Positions 54,791 to 64,000 of a stretch of DNA of 64,000 nucleotides are shown here, piece by piece. Source of the stretch: Peribacillus huizhouensis (GTDB lineage: Bacteria; Bacillota; Bacilli; Bacillales; DSM-1321); the NCBI RefSeq assembly GCF_014138605.1, contig NZ_JACJHX010000003.1:397419-461418 (forward strand), written 5' to 3'. Numbering within the stretch: position 1 is the first letter of the stretch; each line of letters starts with the position of its first letter. A model generated the notes under the pieces. It saw only the letters and a program-made list of their open reading frames with translations, was not told where the DNA came from and did no database searches. Position numbers and translations under genes: made by a program.

Positions 54791-54803
54791 AGGTGGCTCG
54801 CCC

Positions 54804-54832
54804 TTGAAAGCTCCTTAATTCAATGCTTAAAT
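54804..54832 (+). promoter_or_regulatory. Predicted ackA promoter
   Basis: TTGAAA, 17 bp, TTAAAT. Start near 54839 would put the cre centre at about -55. The other parts of the 54468-54895 gap show no gene. Confidence 0.55.
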
Positions 54833-54895
54833 GAGAAAAGAAGCATTTGCTCTTAAGGAGATCATTGTAAATACGTGTAGAAGAGAGGCTGTAAA

Positions 54896-56086
54896 ATGTC
54901 TAAAGTTATTGCAATAAATGCAGGCAGTTCTTCATTGAAGTTTCAATTATTTGACATGCCTAGCGAAGAAGTAATCACAAAAGGTCTTGTGGAAAGAATC
55001 GGCTTAAAAGATTCAGTTTTTGAAATTTCTGTAAACGGTGAGAAAATCAAGGAAACATTAGATATTCCAAACCATGAAGTGGCTGTAAAATTATTATTAG
55101 AAAAACTAATTAATCATAAAATCATTTCTTCATACGATGAAATCGAAGGTGTCGGACATCGTGTTGTCCATGGTGGAGAAGTGTTTACAGATTCTGTATT
55201 AATTACAGATGAAGTACTAGCTCAAATTGAAACTCTTTCTGATTTAGCGCCGCTTCATAATCCTGCCAACATAACAGGAATTCGGGCATTCCAACAAGCG
55301 CTTCAAAATGTACCAGCTGTTGCTGTTTTTGATACGGCATTTCATCAAACAATGCCTGAAAGCTCTTTTTTATACAGTTTGCCTTATGAATATTACAAAG
55401 AGTACGGAATTCGAAAATATGGTTTCCACGGGACTTCACATAAATATGTGACTGAGCGAGCAGCCGAATTGCTTGGACGTCCAGTTGAACAACTGCGCTT
55501 AATCTCTTGCCATTTAGGAAATGGTGCAAGTATTGCTGCGATCAAAGGTGGGAAATCAATTGATACATCAATGGGATTCACACCGCTTGCAGGGGTAACT
55601 ATGGGTACGCGTTCTGGAAACATTGACCCTGCTCTTATTCCGTATATCATGGAGAAAACAGGAAAAACAGCAGATGAAGTTCTTGATGTGTTGAATAAAG
55701 AAAGTGGAATGCTTGCTATTTCAGGCTTTTCAAGTGACTTGCGTGATATCCAAGTGGAAGCTGATAAAGGCAATGATCGTGCAGAATTGGCACTTGAAGT
55801 TTTTGCTGGCAGAATTCATAAATATATCGGTTCTTATGCAGCAAGAATGAGTGGTGTTGATGCAATCATCTTCACAGCAGGTATTGGTGAGAACAGTGCC
55901 ATGGTGCGTGAAAGAGTCTTACACGGTCTTGAATTTATGGGTATATATTGGGATCCGGCTTTGAACAAAACACATGGAGAAGAAGCATTTCTCAACTATC
56001 CGCACTCTCCTGTTAAAGTAATAGTCATTCCTACTAATGAAGAGGTTATGATTGCTCGTGATGTACAACGCATTGCGAATAAATAA
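54896..56086 (+). CDS. ackA: Acetate kinase
   Basis: Converts acetyl phosphate and ADP to acetate and ATP in overflow metabolism, 396 aa. Motifs: [79 protein letters not shown] and FTAGIGENS. Probably activated by CcpA via the upstream cre; complementary to AcsA, which is repressed. Confidence 0.98.
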   Translation: MSKVIAINAGSSSLKFQLFDMPSEEVITKGLVERIGLKDSVFEISVNGEKIKETLDIPNHEVAVKLLLEKLINHKIISSYDEIEGVGHRVVHGGEVFTDSVLITDEVLAQIETLSDLAPLHNPANITGIRAFQQALQNVPAVAVFDTAFHQTMPESSFLYSLPYEYYKEYGIRKYGFHGTSHKYVTERAAELLGRPVEQLRLISCHLGNGASIAAIKGGKSIDTSMGFTPLAGVTMGTRSGNIDPALIPYIMEKTGKTADEVLDVLNKESGMLAISGFSSDLRDIQVEADKGNDRAELALEVFAGRIHKYIGSYAARMSGVDAIIFTAGIGENSAMVRERVLHGLEFMGIYWDPALNKTHGEEAFLNYPHSPVKVIVIPTNEEVMIARDVQRIANK

Positions 56087-56102
56087 GTGATACGCACAAA
56101 AT

Positions 56103-56206
56103 AAGGTTGTCCTAAAATGGTTAGGCCTCACAATCTATACACAGTTTATCTAACACTGGATATAGTCGTTGTGAGACCTAGTCTTTGAATGGATAGCCTC
56201 TTTTTG
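56103..56206. terminator. Family B terminator after ackA
   Basis: AAGGTTGTCC ... GGATAGCCTCTTTTTG outer arms; GGTTAGGCCTCACAATCTAT / ATATAGTCGTTGTGAGACC inner arms. Confidence 0.8.
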
Positions 56207-56288
56207 CATTCTAGCGATGTAGTCCTCTGTGTTATACTAATAGGAAGAATGAGCCAGCCAATATAAAAGGCTTTTAGGAGGTTGGGAT

Positions 56289-57131
56289 ATGGGCATGACA
56301 AATCGAGATATTCAAGTCTGGAATGAGATAGGCGAATGGGAGCAAAAGCTTTATCAATACGAACCGACTGATTTTACGGTGATGTATGATAGATGGCTTG
56401 AACAAAGTTTTTCCCTGCTTCCTGAAGATGTTCGGACGCAATTTTTTGCGAAACTTGATACGATGCTCTTTCATTTACATGCATTATTGCAAAGTTCGCA
56501 AATCCAGATGGACGCTCGAGATAGAATTTTAGAAGCTGCGCGGGTATATAATCCTGAAATCGAGACCATTACTGATATTAAGCGTCTACCTATTGATCAA
56601 TTGAATTACATAGCGGCACAGCAAATTGCGAGACATAGACTGTATTCGTTTGCCCAAGGCGGAGCAAGTGGGTCAGGCGGACTAATTTTATTAGGAAGCG
56701 ATATCCCAGCGATGACGGTCATTAACGTTCGGGTTGTTCAGCTGATAGCGATGACGTACGGTTTTGAAGTAAATACACCGTTTGAAATGATGATGGCCCT
56801 CAAGGTCTTTCATATTGGCAATATGCCGAGACGCCTTCAAGGTGCTGCGTGGCAGGAATTGATTAATGAAACCCATCAGGATGGTGAAGAATATTTTTAC
56901 GAGGGAACCGATGATTTAACGAACATTACTTGGTTAGAGCAGCCGTTAAAACAATTGTTGAAGGCGGGGGCGATTACAGTGTTTCGGAAAAAACAAATCC
57001 AAGGTATTCCATTGCTTAGCATGTTAATTGGAGCAAGTTCTAATTATCGGATGACACGGCAAGTGAGTGAATTCGCGCAAAAATATTATCAATATCGTTA
57101 TTTGCAAAAAAAGAGAGTAGTTAATGAATGA
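56289..57131 (+). CDS. EcsC-family protein
   Basis: 280 aa. EcsC signature region: ASGSGGLILLGSDIPAMTVINVRVVQLIAMTYGFEVNTPFE is split here as GGLILLGSDIPAM and IAMTYGFEV; C-terminal helical part YRMTRQVSEFAQKYY. EcsC proteins are associated with ABC transporter EcsAB in B. subtilis, but no ecsAB is nearby. Probably membrane-associated through the amphipathic centre. SD AGGAGG, spacing 7. Confidence 0.85.
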   Translation: MGMTNRDIQVWNEIGEWEQKLYQYEPTDFTVMYDRWLEQSFSLLPEDVRTQFFAKLDTMLFHLHALLQSSQIQMDARDRILEAARVYNPEIETITDIKRLPIDQLNYIAAQQIARHRLYSFAQGGASGSGGLILLGSDIPAMTVINVRVVQLIAMTYGFEVNTPFEMMMALKVFHIGNMPRRLQGAAWQELINETHQDGEEYFYEGTDDLTNITWLEQPLKQLLKAGAITVFRKKQIQGIPLLSMLIGASSNYRMTRQVSEFAQKYYQYRYLQKKRVVNE

Positions 57132-57169
57132 AGGATATTGTATCGTAACGAAAGGCAAACTTAAACTGG

Positions 57170-57273
57170 CATATCTCATAAGGGTCTGACCCCACAATCT
57201 AAATCAGTATGTAGTGTCTCGTACACTTATTAATACTGGTATTAGTTGACGCGGGGTCTGATCCTTCTTTTTT
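57170..57273. terminator. Family B terminator
   Basis: AAGGGTCTGACCCCACAATC ... GCGGGGTCTGATCCTTCTTT with AATCAGTATG...TAATACTGGTATT inside; like 52420-52535. Confidence 0.8.
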
Positions 57274-57325
57274 ATGTGTAGGAAGTTATGAAAACGTGTT
57301 TAACCCATTTGTTTTTTTATGAAGG

Positions 57326-57487
57326 CTATGTTAAAGCTCGTGGTTGATTGGAGCGGGAAGCGTCAGACTCCTTTTCTTGCAGGAGTCAAAGGGAGACCCC
57401 ACAGGCGCTTAGCACCGAGGAGGCTTCCAACCGCCCGAGGAAAGCGAACCCTTTCGTTTCAATATATAGGCAAGTTCGACTGAGCCT
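57326..57487 (+). repeat. Family D repeat
   Basis: TATGTTAAAGCTCGTGGTTG start, GGAGCGGGAAGCGTCAGACT, CTTGCAGGAGTC, GAGGAGGCTTCCAACCGCCC, CCTTTCGTTTCAATA, GTTCGACTGAGCC end. Same ends as 39237-39392. Confidence 0.85.
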
Positions 57488-57538
57488 TAAAACAAAAGAA
57501 ATCTTCAGAAAAATCCCCGTCTAATCTTTAAATTGTGC

Positions 57539-57567
57539 TTGCAATCTTTTTTTAAAACTGTTAAAGT
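57539..57567 (+). promoter_or_regulatory. Predicted argG promoter
   Basis: TTGCAA, 17 bp, TAAAGT with a TGn extension (TGTTAAAGT). Confidence 0.6.
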
Positions 57568-57578
57568 ACTAAATAAGA

Positions 57579-57616
57579 GATGTATAAAAATAATAAATTA
57601 TGAATTTTTATTCACA
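57579..57616 (+). promoter_or_regulatory. Tandem ARG boxes (ArgR/AhrC operator)
   Basis: TATGAATTTTTATTCACA (57599-57616) fits the ARG box consensus TNTGNATWWWWATNCANA at every position. A weaker box GATGTATAAAAATAATAA (57579-57596) precedes it by 2 bp, the usual spacing for hexamer binding. Located between promoter and argG start: arginine-dependent repression. Confidence 0.8.
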
Positions 57617-57637
57617 TAAAAAGGGGACGATACAATC

Positions 57638-58849
57638 ATGTCAAATCAAAAAGTAGTGTTAGCGTATTCCGGAGGTCTAGATACTTCTGTAGCGATAAAG
57701 TGGTTGCAAGGGCAAGGGTACGATGTAGTGGCATGCTGTTTGGATGTTGGGGAAGGAAAAGATTTGGCTTTTATTAAAGAAAAAGCAATTCAAGTAGGTG
57801 CCATAAAATCGTATGTGATCGATGCGAAAGATGAGTTTGCGGATGATTTCGCTTTAGCAGCTCTTCAGGCTCATACACTATACGAAGGAAAATATCCACT
57901 TGTTTCTGCACTTTCTCGCCCGTTGATTTCGAAGAAACTTGTAGAGATTGCTGAGTTGGAAAATGCTGTCGCAGTGGCACATGGTTGCACGGGAAAAGGA
58001 AATGACCAGGTCCGCTTTGAAGTTTCAATCCAGGCATTAAATCCAAACCTTACTGTTCTTGCTCCAGTGCGCGAATGGAAATGGTCTCGTGAAGAAGAAA
58101 TCCAATATGCGATTGAAAATGATATTCCAATTCCGATTAATTTAGACAGCCCGTACTCCATTGACCAAAACCTATGGGGAAGAAGCAATGAATGTGGGAT
58201 ATTGGAAGATCCATGGGCAGCTCCACCAGAAGGTGCATATGAATTGACGGCAAGCCTTGAAAATACTCCAGATACACCGGATGTCATTGAAATTGGTTTC
58301 GAACAAGGCGTACCTGTTACATTAAATGATAAACAATATAAACTAGTAGACTTAATTCTTGAATTAAATCTATTAGCCGGTAAACACGGTGTTGGCCGAA
58401 TCGACCATGTTGAAAATAGATTAGTAGGAATTAAATCACGTGAAGTGTACGAAGCCCCTGCTGCGATGACCTTAATTACAGCACATAAAGAACTTGAAGA
58501 TATTACTTTAGTTAAAGAAGTTGCTCATTTCAAACCAGTTATTGAGAAAAAACTAACGGAGCTAATTTATGAAGGACTTTGGTTCTCGCCGCTTCAAAAT
58601 GCATTATCGGCATTTTTAAAAGAAACACAAAAAACTGTTACAGGTACAGTACGTGTGAAACTATTCAAAGGCCATGCGATTGTAGAAGGCAGAAAATCCG
58701 AGTACTCGCTTTATAATGAGAAATTAGCTACTTATACGAAGGACGATGAATTTGATCATGATGCAGCTGTTGGCTTCATAAAGCTTTGGGGTCTACCAAC
58801 GAAGGTTTCAAGCATGGTAACGAACCAAAATAAGAAGGTGACTGTGTGA
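57638..58849 (+). CDS. argG: Argininosuccinate synthase
   Basis: Joins citrulline and aspartate with ATP, 403 aa. PP-motif [48 protein letters not shown] and [20 protein letters not shown]. First gene of argGH, under ARG boxes. Confidence 0.98.
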   Translation: MSNQKVVLAYSGGLDTSVAIKWLQGQGYDVVACCLDVGEGKDLAFIKEKAIQVGAIKSYVIDAKDEFADDFALAALQAHTLYEGKYPLVSALSRPLISKKLVEIAELENAVAVAHGCTGKGNDQVRFEVSIQALNPNLTVLAPVREWKWSREEEIQYAIENDIPIPINLDSPYSIDQNLWGRSNECGILEDPWAAPPEGAYELTASLENTPDTPDVIEIGFEQGVPVTLNDKQYKLVDLILELNLLAGKHGVGRIDHVENRLVGIKSREVYEAPAAMTLITAHKELEDITLVKEVAHFKPVIEKKLTELIYEGLWFSPLQNALSAFLKETQKTVTGTVRVKLFKGHAIVEGRKSEYSLYNEKLATYTKDDEFDHDAAVGFIKLWGLPTKVSSMVTNQNKKVTV

Positions 58850-60219
58850 GTAAGTTATGGGGAGGCAGATTTACGAAATCTGCTGAAGAATGGGTAGATG
58901 AGTTTGGCGCATCCATCTCATTTGACCAAGAACTAGTACTCGAAGATATTCAAGGCAGTCTTGCTCATGTGGCAATGTTAAAGAAAAGCAGTATTTTACC
59001 TGAAGAAGATGCAGACCTGATTACGTCGGGGCTGCTAACTCTTCAAGAAAAAGCAAAAAAAGGTGAGTTATCCTTCAAAGTAGAGATGGAAGACATTCAT
59101 CTTAATCTAGAAAGCATGCTTATTTCTGAAATTGGTCCGGTAGGTGGGAAGTTGCATACTGGTCGAAGCCGGAATGACCAAGTGGCGACTGATATGCATT
59201 TGTATTTGCGTAATCAAACGGAGGATGTTTTGAGCTTAATTTCAGCCTTGCAAACAGCTTTACTCGAGCAGGCAGAGAACCATGTTGAAACATTAATTCC
59301 TGGATATACTCATTTGCAACGCGCTCAGCCGATTTCATTTGCCCATCATGTGATGGCTTATTTCTGGATGTTGCAACGTGACAAAGAGCGATTTACGGAA
59401 AGTTTGAAACGAATTAATGTTTCTCCACTCGGAGCTGGTGCATTAGCGGGGACAACCTTTCCAATCGATCGTGCGTACAGTGCGGAGTTACTTGGGTTTG
59501 ATGCTATCTATGAAAACAGCTTGGATGCTGTGAGTGATCGGGATTTTGTGCTTGAGTTTCTTAGTAACAGCAGCACATTAATGATGCATCTTTCTCGGTT
59601 TAGCGAAGAGATCATTCTTTGGTCAAGTCAAGAGTTTCAATTTATTGAACTAGATGATGCTTTTTCAACTGGAAGCAGCATTATGCCTCAGAAAAAGAAT
59701 CCAGATATGGCTGAGCTGATTCGTGGGAAAACAGGGCGTGTGTATGGTAATCTTACAGGTCTTTTAACCGTTTTGAAAGGATTGCCGCTTGCTTATAATA
59801 AAGATATGCAAGAAGATAAAGAAGGTATTTTTGATACAGTAAAAACGGTGATCGGCTCTTTGAAAATTTTTGAAGGTATGATTTCCACGATGAAAGTGAA
59901 TAGCGAGGTTATGGAGAAGGCAACGAAAAACGACTTCTCGAATGCTACTGAATTAGCGGATTATTTAGCGGCGAAAGGCATGCCGTTTAGAGAGGCGCAT
60001 GAAGTAGTCGGCAAATTGGTACTATCATGTGTGAATCAAGGTTGCTATCTTGCAGATTTAACTTTGGAACAGTTCAAAGAAGCGTCAGATTTGTTCAATG
60101 AAGATATCTATCAAGCTCTTAACCCGTATGAAGCAGTAAAGCGCCGTAACAGCGCCGGTGGAACAGGATTTGAGCAAGTAAAACTAGCAATTCAAAAAGG
60201 AAGAGAGCTAGTGAAATAA
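58846..60219 (+). CDS. argH: Argininosuccinate lyase
   Basis: Cleaves argininosuccinate to arginine and fumarate, 457 aa. Signature [20 protein letters not shown]-terminal [39 protein letters not shown]. Starts with GTG overlapping the argG stop (GTGA), so translation is coupled. Its stop codon TAA lies in the first bases of a family A element (AAATAAGTGAAAC). Confidence 0.98.
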   Translation: MSKLWGGRFTKSAEEWVDEFGASISFDQELVLEDIQGSLAHVAMLKKSSILPEEDADLITSGLLTLQEKAKKGELSFKVEMEDIHLNLESMLISEIGPVGGKLHTGRSRNDQVATDMHLYLRNQTEDVLSLISALQTALLEQAENHVETLIPGYTHLQRAQPISFAHHVMAYFWMLQRDKERFTESLKRINVSPLGAGALAGTTFPIDRAYSAELLGFDAIYENSLDAVSDRDFVLEFLSNSSTLMMHLSRFSEEIILWSSQEFQFIELDDAFSTGSSIMPQKKNPDMAELIRGKTGRVYGNLTGLLTVLKGLPLAYNKDMQEDKEGIFDTVKTVIGSLKIFEGMISTMKVNSEVMEKATKNDFSNATELADYLAAKGMPFREAHEVVGKLVLSCVNQGCYLADLTLEQFKEASDLFNEDIYQALNPYEAVKRRNSAGGTGFEQVKLAIQKGRELVK

Positions 60220-60274
60220 GTGAAACTTCCATCAGATGGGTAGAGTCCCTCATTGTTTGGATAGTTAAACTGTG
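60214..60274 (+). repeat. Family A repeat, truncated; overlaps end of argH
   Basis: AAATAAGTGAAACTTCCATC start (variant of ATAAAGTGAAAC), CATTGTTTGGATAGTTAAA, then a break; no right end. The argH TAA is formed inside the left end. Confidence 0.65.
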
Positions 60275-60281
60275 AAAAATA

Positions 60282-60326
60282 AAAAAGGCTGTCTCCAGGG
60301 TCGCACTCTAGAGACAGTCTTTTTTC
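60282..60326. terminator. Terminator between argH and uspA
   Basis: AAAAGGCTGTCTC CAGGGTCGCACTCTA GAGACAGTCTTTTTT. Confidence 0.9.
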
Positions 60327-60332
60327 ATCGTA

Positions 60333-60782
60333 TCAATTTTTTTTATCTGTTCGAACAATCAGTACATCACAATTAGCATTGCGGACGATGTTTTCAGAAA
60401 CACTTCCTATTAGAAAGCGCTCTACTGCGTTCAGTCCAGTAGCTCCGCAGATGATAAGGTCAATATGATGTTTTATAGCAAGATCTTTAGGGATGATGGT
60501 TTTCGGTGAGCTGTATTCAATGGCTATTGCCACTTCTTTGACACCGGCTTTTTTCACTTCTTCTTGGTAGTTATTTAATAATTCAGATGCGTAGTCTTCA
60601 ATGCTGTCTCCGATTGGGCTATTAAAGGCTTCTGTTGCTGGGAAATTCCTTGCATCCACAATATGGGCTAGCAATAGTGTCGCATCATTACGAAGTGCGA
60701 TTTCAATGCCTTTTTGCAAAGCCCATTCTGCTTCTTTCGATCCATCTACCGCCACCAGAATTTTTTGATACGTCATTGTCAT
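60333..60782 (-). CDS. Universal stress protein
   Basis: UspA-family nucleotide-binding protein, 149 aa. N-terminal KILVAVDGSKEAEWAL and C-terminal ATP motif GATGLNAVERFLIGSVSENI (G-2x-G-9x-G-S/T). ATG 60782 is chosen (SD GGGAGAG); the frame to 60803 gains only a few residues over the SD. Stress role in general; specific partner unknown. Confidence 0.92.
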   Translation of the reverse strand: MTMTYQKILVAVDGSKEAEWALQKGIEIALRNDATLLLAHIVDARNFPATEAFNSPIGDSIEDYASELLNNYQEEVKKAGVKEVAIAIEYSSPKTIIPKDLAIKHHIDLIICGATGLNAVERFLIGSVSENIVRNANCDVLIVRTDKKN

Positions 60783-60856
60783 ATTAAACTCTCCCTTCAT
60801 CAAATTGCCTAAACTTCACGATCAAATGATCACAAAAAATTGAGTAGAAAAGAAAC

Positions 60857-60909
60857 TTTATCCTGCATTTACAGAAAGTCATTCCCCGCTGATTGAAGTT
60901 TCACTTTAT
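60857..60909 (-). repeat. Family A repeat, short; overlaps end of the M24 peptidase gene
   Basis: TTTATCCTGCATTTACAG ... CCCCGCTGATTGAAGTTTCA-CTTTAT; 53 bp. The peptidase stop codon (60906-60908, minus strand) is within its terminal ATAAAGTG. Confidence 0.75.
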
Positions 60910-62003
60910 TTAATAATTTGCAGTGTTTTTGGATATTTGGTTAACACCTCTGTTCCGGTTTCAGTTACATAAATATCGTCTTCAATTCGGACACCGGCAA
61001 CATTTGGCACATAAATGCCAGGTTCAATTGTATAGACCATACCCGATTTCAAAAGAAGCGGGTTTGTTTCGGTTAAGGAAGGAAATTCGTGTACACTGAT
61101 TCCTAAGCCGTGACCAAGGCGGTGAGGAAAATAATCTCCGTATCCTTTGTCACGAATGATATTGCGAGCAGTTAAATCGATTTCGGCACATGAAATACCG
61201 GGTTTACTTGCTGCAATAGCTGCTTCCTCCGCTTTAAGTACTGTTTCATAAATTTCCCGTTGCTTGTCTGAAATGTCGCCGTATGCAACAGTTCGGGTAA
61301 TATCGGAGCAATAGCCTTCGTAGACAACACCTAAGTCAAACAGAACAAAATCCCCGCGTTTTACTTTCGTAGATCCTGGTGTTCCGTGTGGAGACGCTGC
61401 ATTGGCACCCGTTAGTACCATGGTTGAAAATGACATATCCTGTACGCCTGCTTTTTTCATTTCATATTCAATCGCAGCTAGGATTTCCATTTCTGTTTTG
61501 CCTTCTTTTATCTCTGATACCCCAATTTCAATCGCGTAATCAGCAAGACGGCATGCTTCTCGTATTTTTTTCATTTCATCTTCTGTTTTAACCATGCGAA
61601 GTTCCCGTAATTTCGCTTCAGCAGCTACTAGTTCAGGAACAGAGAAGATCATTTGAACTTTTTCTAATCGTTCCACATTTAGATGCTCTTTTTCAATGGC
61701 GAGCCTTTTTACATTTACAGAACGGCGGTCAACTGCTTGTTTTATTTCTTCCCAAGGGTCTTCAATATCGGTGTAGCCGATAATTTCCCCTGTCCAACCT
61801 GAGCGCTTCGCATCTTCAGTTTCCATTTTAGGGCAAACAAGGATAGGTTCAGCCTCTTGGAAAACAACCAATGCAAGCAATCTTTCGTGAGGATCGCTCA
61901 AGAAGCCGCTTAAATAAAACACATTATCTGGAGCTGTAATCAAAGCAGCGTCCAGTCCGCTTGTTTGTATCCATTGTGTTAAGTCAGTTAATTTTGTATT
62001 CAT
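60906..62003 (-). CDS. Xaa-Pro peptidase (M24B)
   Basis: Pita-bread-fold dimetal aminopeptidase/prolidase, 365 aa from ATG 62003 (SD GGAGG). Creatinase-like N-domain (GLDAALITAPDNVFYLSGF), then metal ligands in LFDLGVVYEGYCSDITRT, HRLGHGLGISVHEFP, YTIEPGIYV and GVRIEDDIYVTE. Similar to B. subtilis YkvY/PapA-type enzymes; removes residues N-terminal to proline. Exact subfamily not decided. Confidence 0.93.
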   Translation of the reverse strand: MNTKLTDLTQWIQTSGLDAALITAPDNVFYLSGFLSDPHERLLALVVFQEAEPILVCPKMETEDAKRSGWTGEIIGYTDIEDPWEEIKQAVDRRSVNVKRLAIEKEHLNVERLEKVQMIFSVPELVAAEAKLRELRMVKTEDEMKKIREACRLADYAIEIGVSEIKEGKTEMEILAAIEYEMKKAGVQDMSFSTMVLTGANAASPHGTPGSTKVKRGDFVLFDLGVVYEGYCSDITRTVAYGDISDKQREIYETVLKAEEAAIAASKPGISCAEIDLTARNIIRDKGYGDYFPHRLGHGLGISVHEFPSLTETNPLLLKSGMVYTIEPGIYVPNVAGVRIEDDIYVTETGTEVLTKYPKTLQIIK

Positions 62004-62226
62004 TTTTATTGCCTCCAGTAATAAAATCATCCGTATCTATATCAACCTTATCAATAATAAAAAGCAAAGTAAACTATTTTGGAATAGGAATAGTCGTTTG
62101 GAAAATAAGGTTTACTATCTTGAAAGAAGGGCAACTAATAAAGAAAAATGATTAATAAAAAGGAGAATGGGAACGAAGAGCGAATGTAGAATAGTTGAGA
62201 AATAATGTTTGAAGGGAGTTCTTATT

Positions 62227-62910
62227 TTGAAAGTATCTTTTCACGGTCATGCAGTAGTGATGATTAATACGAAGGGGACGACGGTTTTGTTAGATCCATT
62301 CATTAATGGAAACGGACAGACCGATTTAAAAGTAGAGGATGTTCATCCTGATGTCATTATTTTAACGCATGGGCATGGTGACCATCTTGGTGATACAGTG
62401 GAGTTAGCCAAAAAACACGATGCACTTGTGATTGGTTCAGCAGAAATGGCTCATTACCTTGGGGCACAAGGTGTCGAACGGACACATGGCATGAATATTG
62501 GCGGGGCATATGAGTTTGAATTTGGTAGAGTTAAGTTCACAACTGCCTTTCATAGCAATAGTTTTATCACAAATGATGGACAGATTATATATCTTGGTAT
62601 GCCAAGTGGCGTCTTATTTACCGCAGAAGGAAAAACGATTTATCATGCTGGAGACACCGCAGTGTTTTCTGACATGAAATTGATTGGTGAACGTCATCCT
62701 ATTGATCTTGCCTTTTTACCAATTGGTGATAATTTTACAATGGGGCCTGAAGATGCAGCGCTGGCGGCCGAGTACTTACAGGCAAAGCAGGTTGTTCCAA
62801 TTCATTATAATACTTTTCCGCCAATCAAACAGGATCCGCAGAAGTTTCTCGCTTTGCTGAAAGCAGGCAATGGAAAAGTACTTGAACCAGGCGATTATAT
62901 CGAGCTTTAA
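62227..62910 (+). CDS. ytkL: UPF0173 metal-dependent hydrolase YtkL
   Basis: Metallo-beta-lactamase-fold hydrolase, 227 aa, identical in length to B. subtilis YtkL when started at TTG 62227 (SD GGGAG, spacing 9). Motifs: [23 protein letters not shown] (HxHxDH), [13 protein letters not shown] and VPIHYNTFP. Substrate unknown. Confidence 0.95.
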   Translation: MKVSFHGHAVVMINTKGTTVLLDPFINGNGQTDLKVEDVHPDVIILTHGHGDHLGDTVELAKKHDALVIGSAEMAHYLGAQGVERTHGMNIGGAYEFEFGRVKFTTAFHSNSFITNDGQIIYLGMPSGVLFTAEGKTIYHAGDTAVFSDMKLIGERHPIDLAFLPIGDNFTMGPEDAALAAEYLQAKQVVPIHYNTFPPIKQDPQKFLALLKAGNGKVLEPGDYIEL

Positions 62911-62989
62911 TCTAGTCAGTAATGAGGATATAACAGAGGTGGATTTGTTATAAAGTTTAATAATTTGTAAATGATCCAGACAAAAATCA

Positions 62990-63040
62990 TAAAAAGGGGA
63001 TACATAGTAGTCTTGACTACTATGTATCCCCTTTTTTTCT
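62990..63040. terminator. Strong bidirectional terminator after ytkL
   Basis: AAAAAGGGGATACATAGTAG TCTTGA CTACTATGTATCCCC followed by TTTTTTT: perfect 20-bp stem. Confidence 0.95.
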
Positions 63041-63086
63041 TACGAATGATCCTTTTGATTGTAGTTGATATGCGAGACTCTCGGTA

Positions 63087-63138
63087 AGTTTCACTGTATT
63101 TCACCAATCGGACTTACTGCCTGTTAATGCGGGATAAA
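63087..63138 (+). repeat. Family A repeat, truncated
   Basis: GTTTCACTGTATTTCACC then ACCAATCGGACTTACTGCCT and GTTAATGCGGGATAAA; right part intact, left part rearranged. Confidence 0.65.
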
Positions 63139-63197
63139 AAAGAAAAATTGTTAAACAATAATATCGTGAAACCAAAATATATGTATGAGGTGTTTGA

Positions 63198-63740
63198 ATG
63201 AACCTTTGGTCTAAGTTATTAATCTGTACATGTTTACTATTTACGTTTCATTTACCCGTTCAAGCAAATAATACGATTCCAAAACAAGTAGTAAATATCA
63301 AAGGTAACTCAAACTTAAAGGAATTAGTAACGGGTTCAACGCTAATTGTTTATGGGTGGCTCAATACTTCTCATCAAGAACAGCCACTAGATCAATCTGT
63401 ACAAAGTGGCAAACTCGTGAATTTTGTACAAAGATTTCACGTCCAAAAATATTTAAAGGGAAGTAGCAGTCAAATCATCTCTGTGTTATCAACCGGAATT
63501 GACCCACTTCCTGAACCTTCAGATCCTAACAATAAAGTTTTCCCAGGACCGATGTCTGAGGGGCGTTATGTTGCCTTTCTAAAACCTGTTCCTGGAACAA
63601 AATATTATACTATTGTCGGGGGATGGCAAGGTGTCTATCCCGTTCACGAAGGAAAAACTGTTTCCCTTGAAGGAGAAGGTTTTCCGGAGTTAAATCAATT
63701 AACGATCAAACAATTTGAAAGGAAAATCAAATCGATATAA
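63198..63740 (+). CDS. Secreted protein of unknown function, 180 aa
   Basis: Clear Sec signal peptide: MNLWSK, hydrophobic LLICTCLLFTFHLP, cleavage after VQA (about residue 23). The mature part is about 157 residues and beta-rich (TLIVYGWLNTS, FVQRFHVQKYLKGSSSQII, EGRYVAFLKPVPGTKYYTIV, GGWQGVYPV). Similar small secreted proteins of Bacillales carry the pattern 'xVxKxLKGxxxxxIxVxxxG...YVxFLK', seen here, but I cannot name a family. No lipobox. SD GAGGTG. Confidence 0.8.
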   Translation: MNLWSKLLICTCLLFTFHLPVQANNTIPKQVVNIKGNSNLKELVTGSTLIVYGWLNTSHQEQPLDQSVQSGKLVNFVQRFHVQKYLKGSSSQIISVLSTGIDPLPEPSDPNNKVFPGPMSEGRYVAFLKPVPGTKYYTIVGGWQGVYPVHEGKTVSLEGEGFPELNQLTIKQFERKIKSI

Positions 63741-63757
63741 ATACACTACATAGAAAA

Positions 63758-63781
63758 GCTAGGCGGTAAGCCTATTTTTTC
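63758..63781 (+). terminator. Weak terminator after the secreted-protein gene
   Basis: TAGGC GGTAA GCCTA TTTTTT: 5-bp stem with a T-run. Confidence 0.6.
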
Positions 63782-63912
63782 ACTATTGTGCGAATATATG
63801 ATGGTACCGGTCATCCTCCATTCTGGGAACAGCACTAGTATTTGATTTCCTCGATAAGCTTAAGTTTTAGTGAAGTGTTTAAGGTAACATTGATATGGTT
63901 ATTAATTTTAAA

Positions 63913-64000
63913 AAAGGCTGTTTTCACATACTTTGTTGCTTTTCAATCATTTTTACACTAATAACCCGGGTTGATTTCCGTTGCAGGTACTCGCTTTCCG
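63913..64000 (-). repeat. Family D repeat, cut by the window end
   Basis: 88 bases identical to 47992-48079, starting AAAGGCTGTTTTCACATACT. It probably continues beyond the window. The 63782-63912 stretch shows no gene. Confidence 0.9.

Noticed and set aside
54607..54792. 61-codon ORF between ytxK and ackA
   Set aside because: Contains the ackA cre at its end and has no SD; probably regulatory DNA.

Overview
The window is a low-GC chromosomal segment of a spore-forming, bacillithiol-using member of the Bacillales (Bacillaceae or Planococcaceae type). The evidence is an alpha/beta SASP gene with a sigma-G-type promoter, ytfJ (GerW family), refZ, ytxJ, ccpA/acuA/acsA, ezrA, a Tyr T-box, and a gene order that follows the Bacillus subtilis ytx-ccpA-acu-acsA-tyrS-rpsD-ytr/yts/ytt-ezrA-nifZ-thiI-ssp-ytc-ytd-yte-ytf-tpx-ytxK-ackA-arg segment. 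No rRNA, tRNA, IS transposase, prophage or CRISPR array was found.

Layout. (1) 1-7810 is accessory and is the most unusual part. It holds the end of a Cys/His-rich gene resembling spore-appendage (Ena-like) subunits, a minus-strand group of three unrecognised genes with one candidate spore-surface protein, and a divergent 1773-codon gene. The core of that gene is 25 copies of an exact 168-bp (56-residue, 8-heptad) repeat. A match to a sigma-K promoter lies at the right distance upstream, so I read this as a candidate spore-surface locus. (2) 8192-15109: M29 aminopeptidase, the ytxG-ytxH-ytxJ general-stress operon with a sigma-B-like promoter, an FtsA-like ATPase and aroA(G). (3) 15935-20998: ccpA, then acuC and acuA with only a deletion remnant of acuB between them, then acsA with a cre site at its 5' end. 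(4) 21438-29241: cystine transporter, class A PBP, T-box/tyrS, AlkD-type glycosylase, rpsD with leader. (5) 29888-41198: GGDEF protein ytrP, free-Met-sulfoxide reductase, refZ, hisJ, ezrA, nifZ-thiI, sspA, mbcS. (6) 41338-47983: two small genes, a c-di-AMP riboswitch and ktrBA, ytcJ, rarD. (7) 48319-57131: NAD kinase, sppA-yteJ, ytfI-ytfJ, tpx, ytxK, ackA (with cre), an EcsC protein. (8) 57638-64000: argGH with ARG boxes, uspA, M24 peptidase, ytkL, and a secreted protein of unknown function.

The intergenic DNA is full of dispersed repeats that I group into families. Family A has ends ATAAAGTGAAAC and GCGGGATAAA, internal hairpins, and about 17 full or partial copies. Family B is a set of long imperfect hairpins with a GTCTGACC-type arm that sit where terminators are expected. 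Family C is about 127 bp (4 copies). Family D is about 160-240 bp with GC-rich arms (4 copies, two sharing 88 identical bases). One possible family E element is also present. One A copy sits inside a B hairpin, and A copies interrupt the ytxGH operon. This points to past mobility of A.

The recognised genes form coherent functional sets. CcpA probably acts on acsA and ackA in this same window through visible cre sites. AcuA/AcuC control AcsA by reversible acetylation. NifZ feeds sulfur to ThiI. Ktr is under c-di-AMP control at the RNA level. ArgR probably controls argGH.
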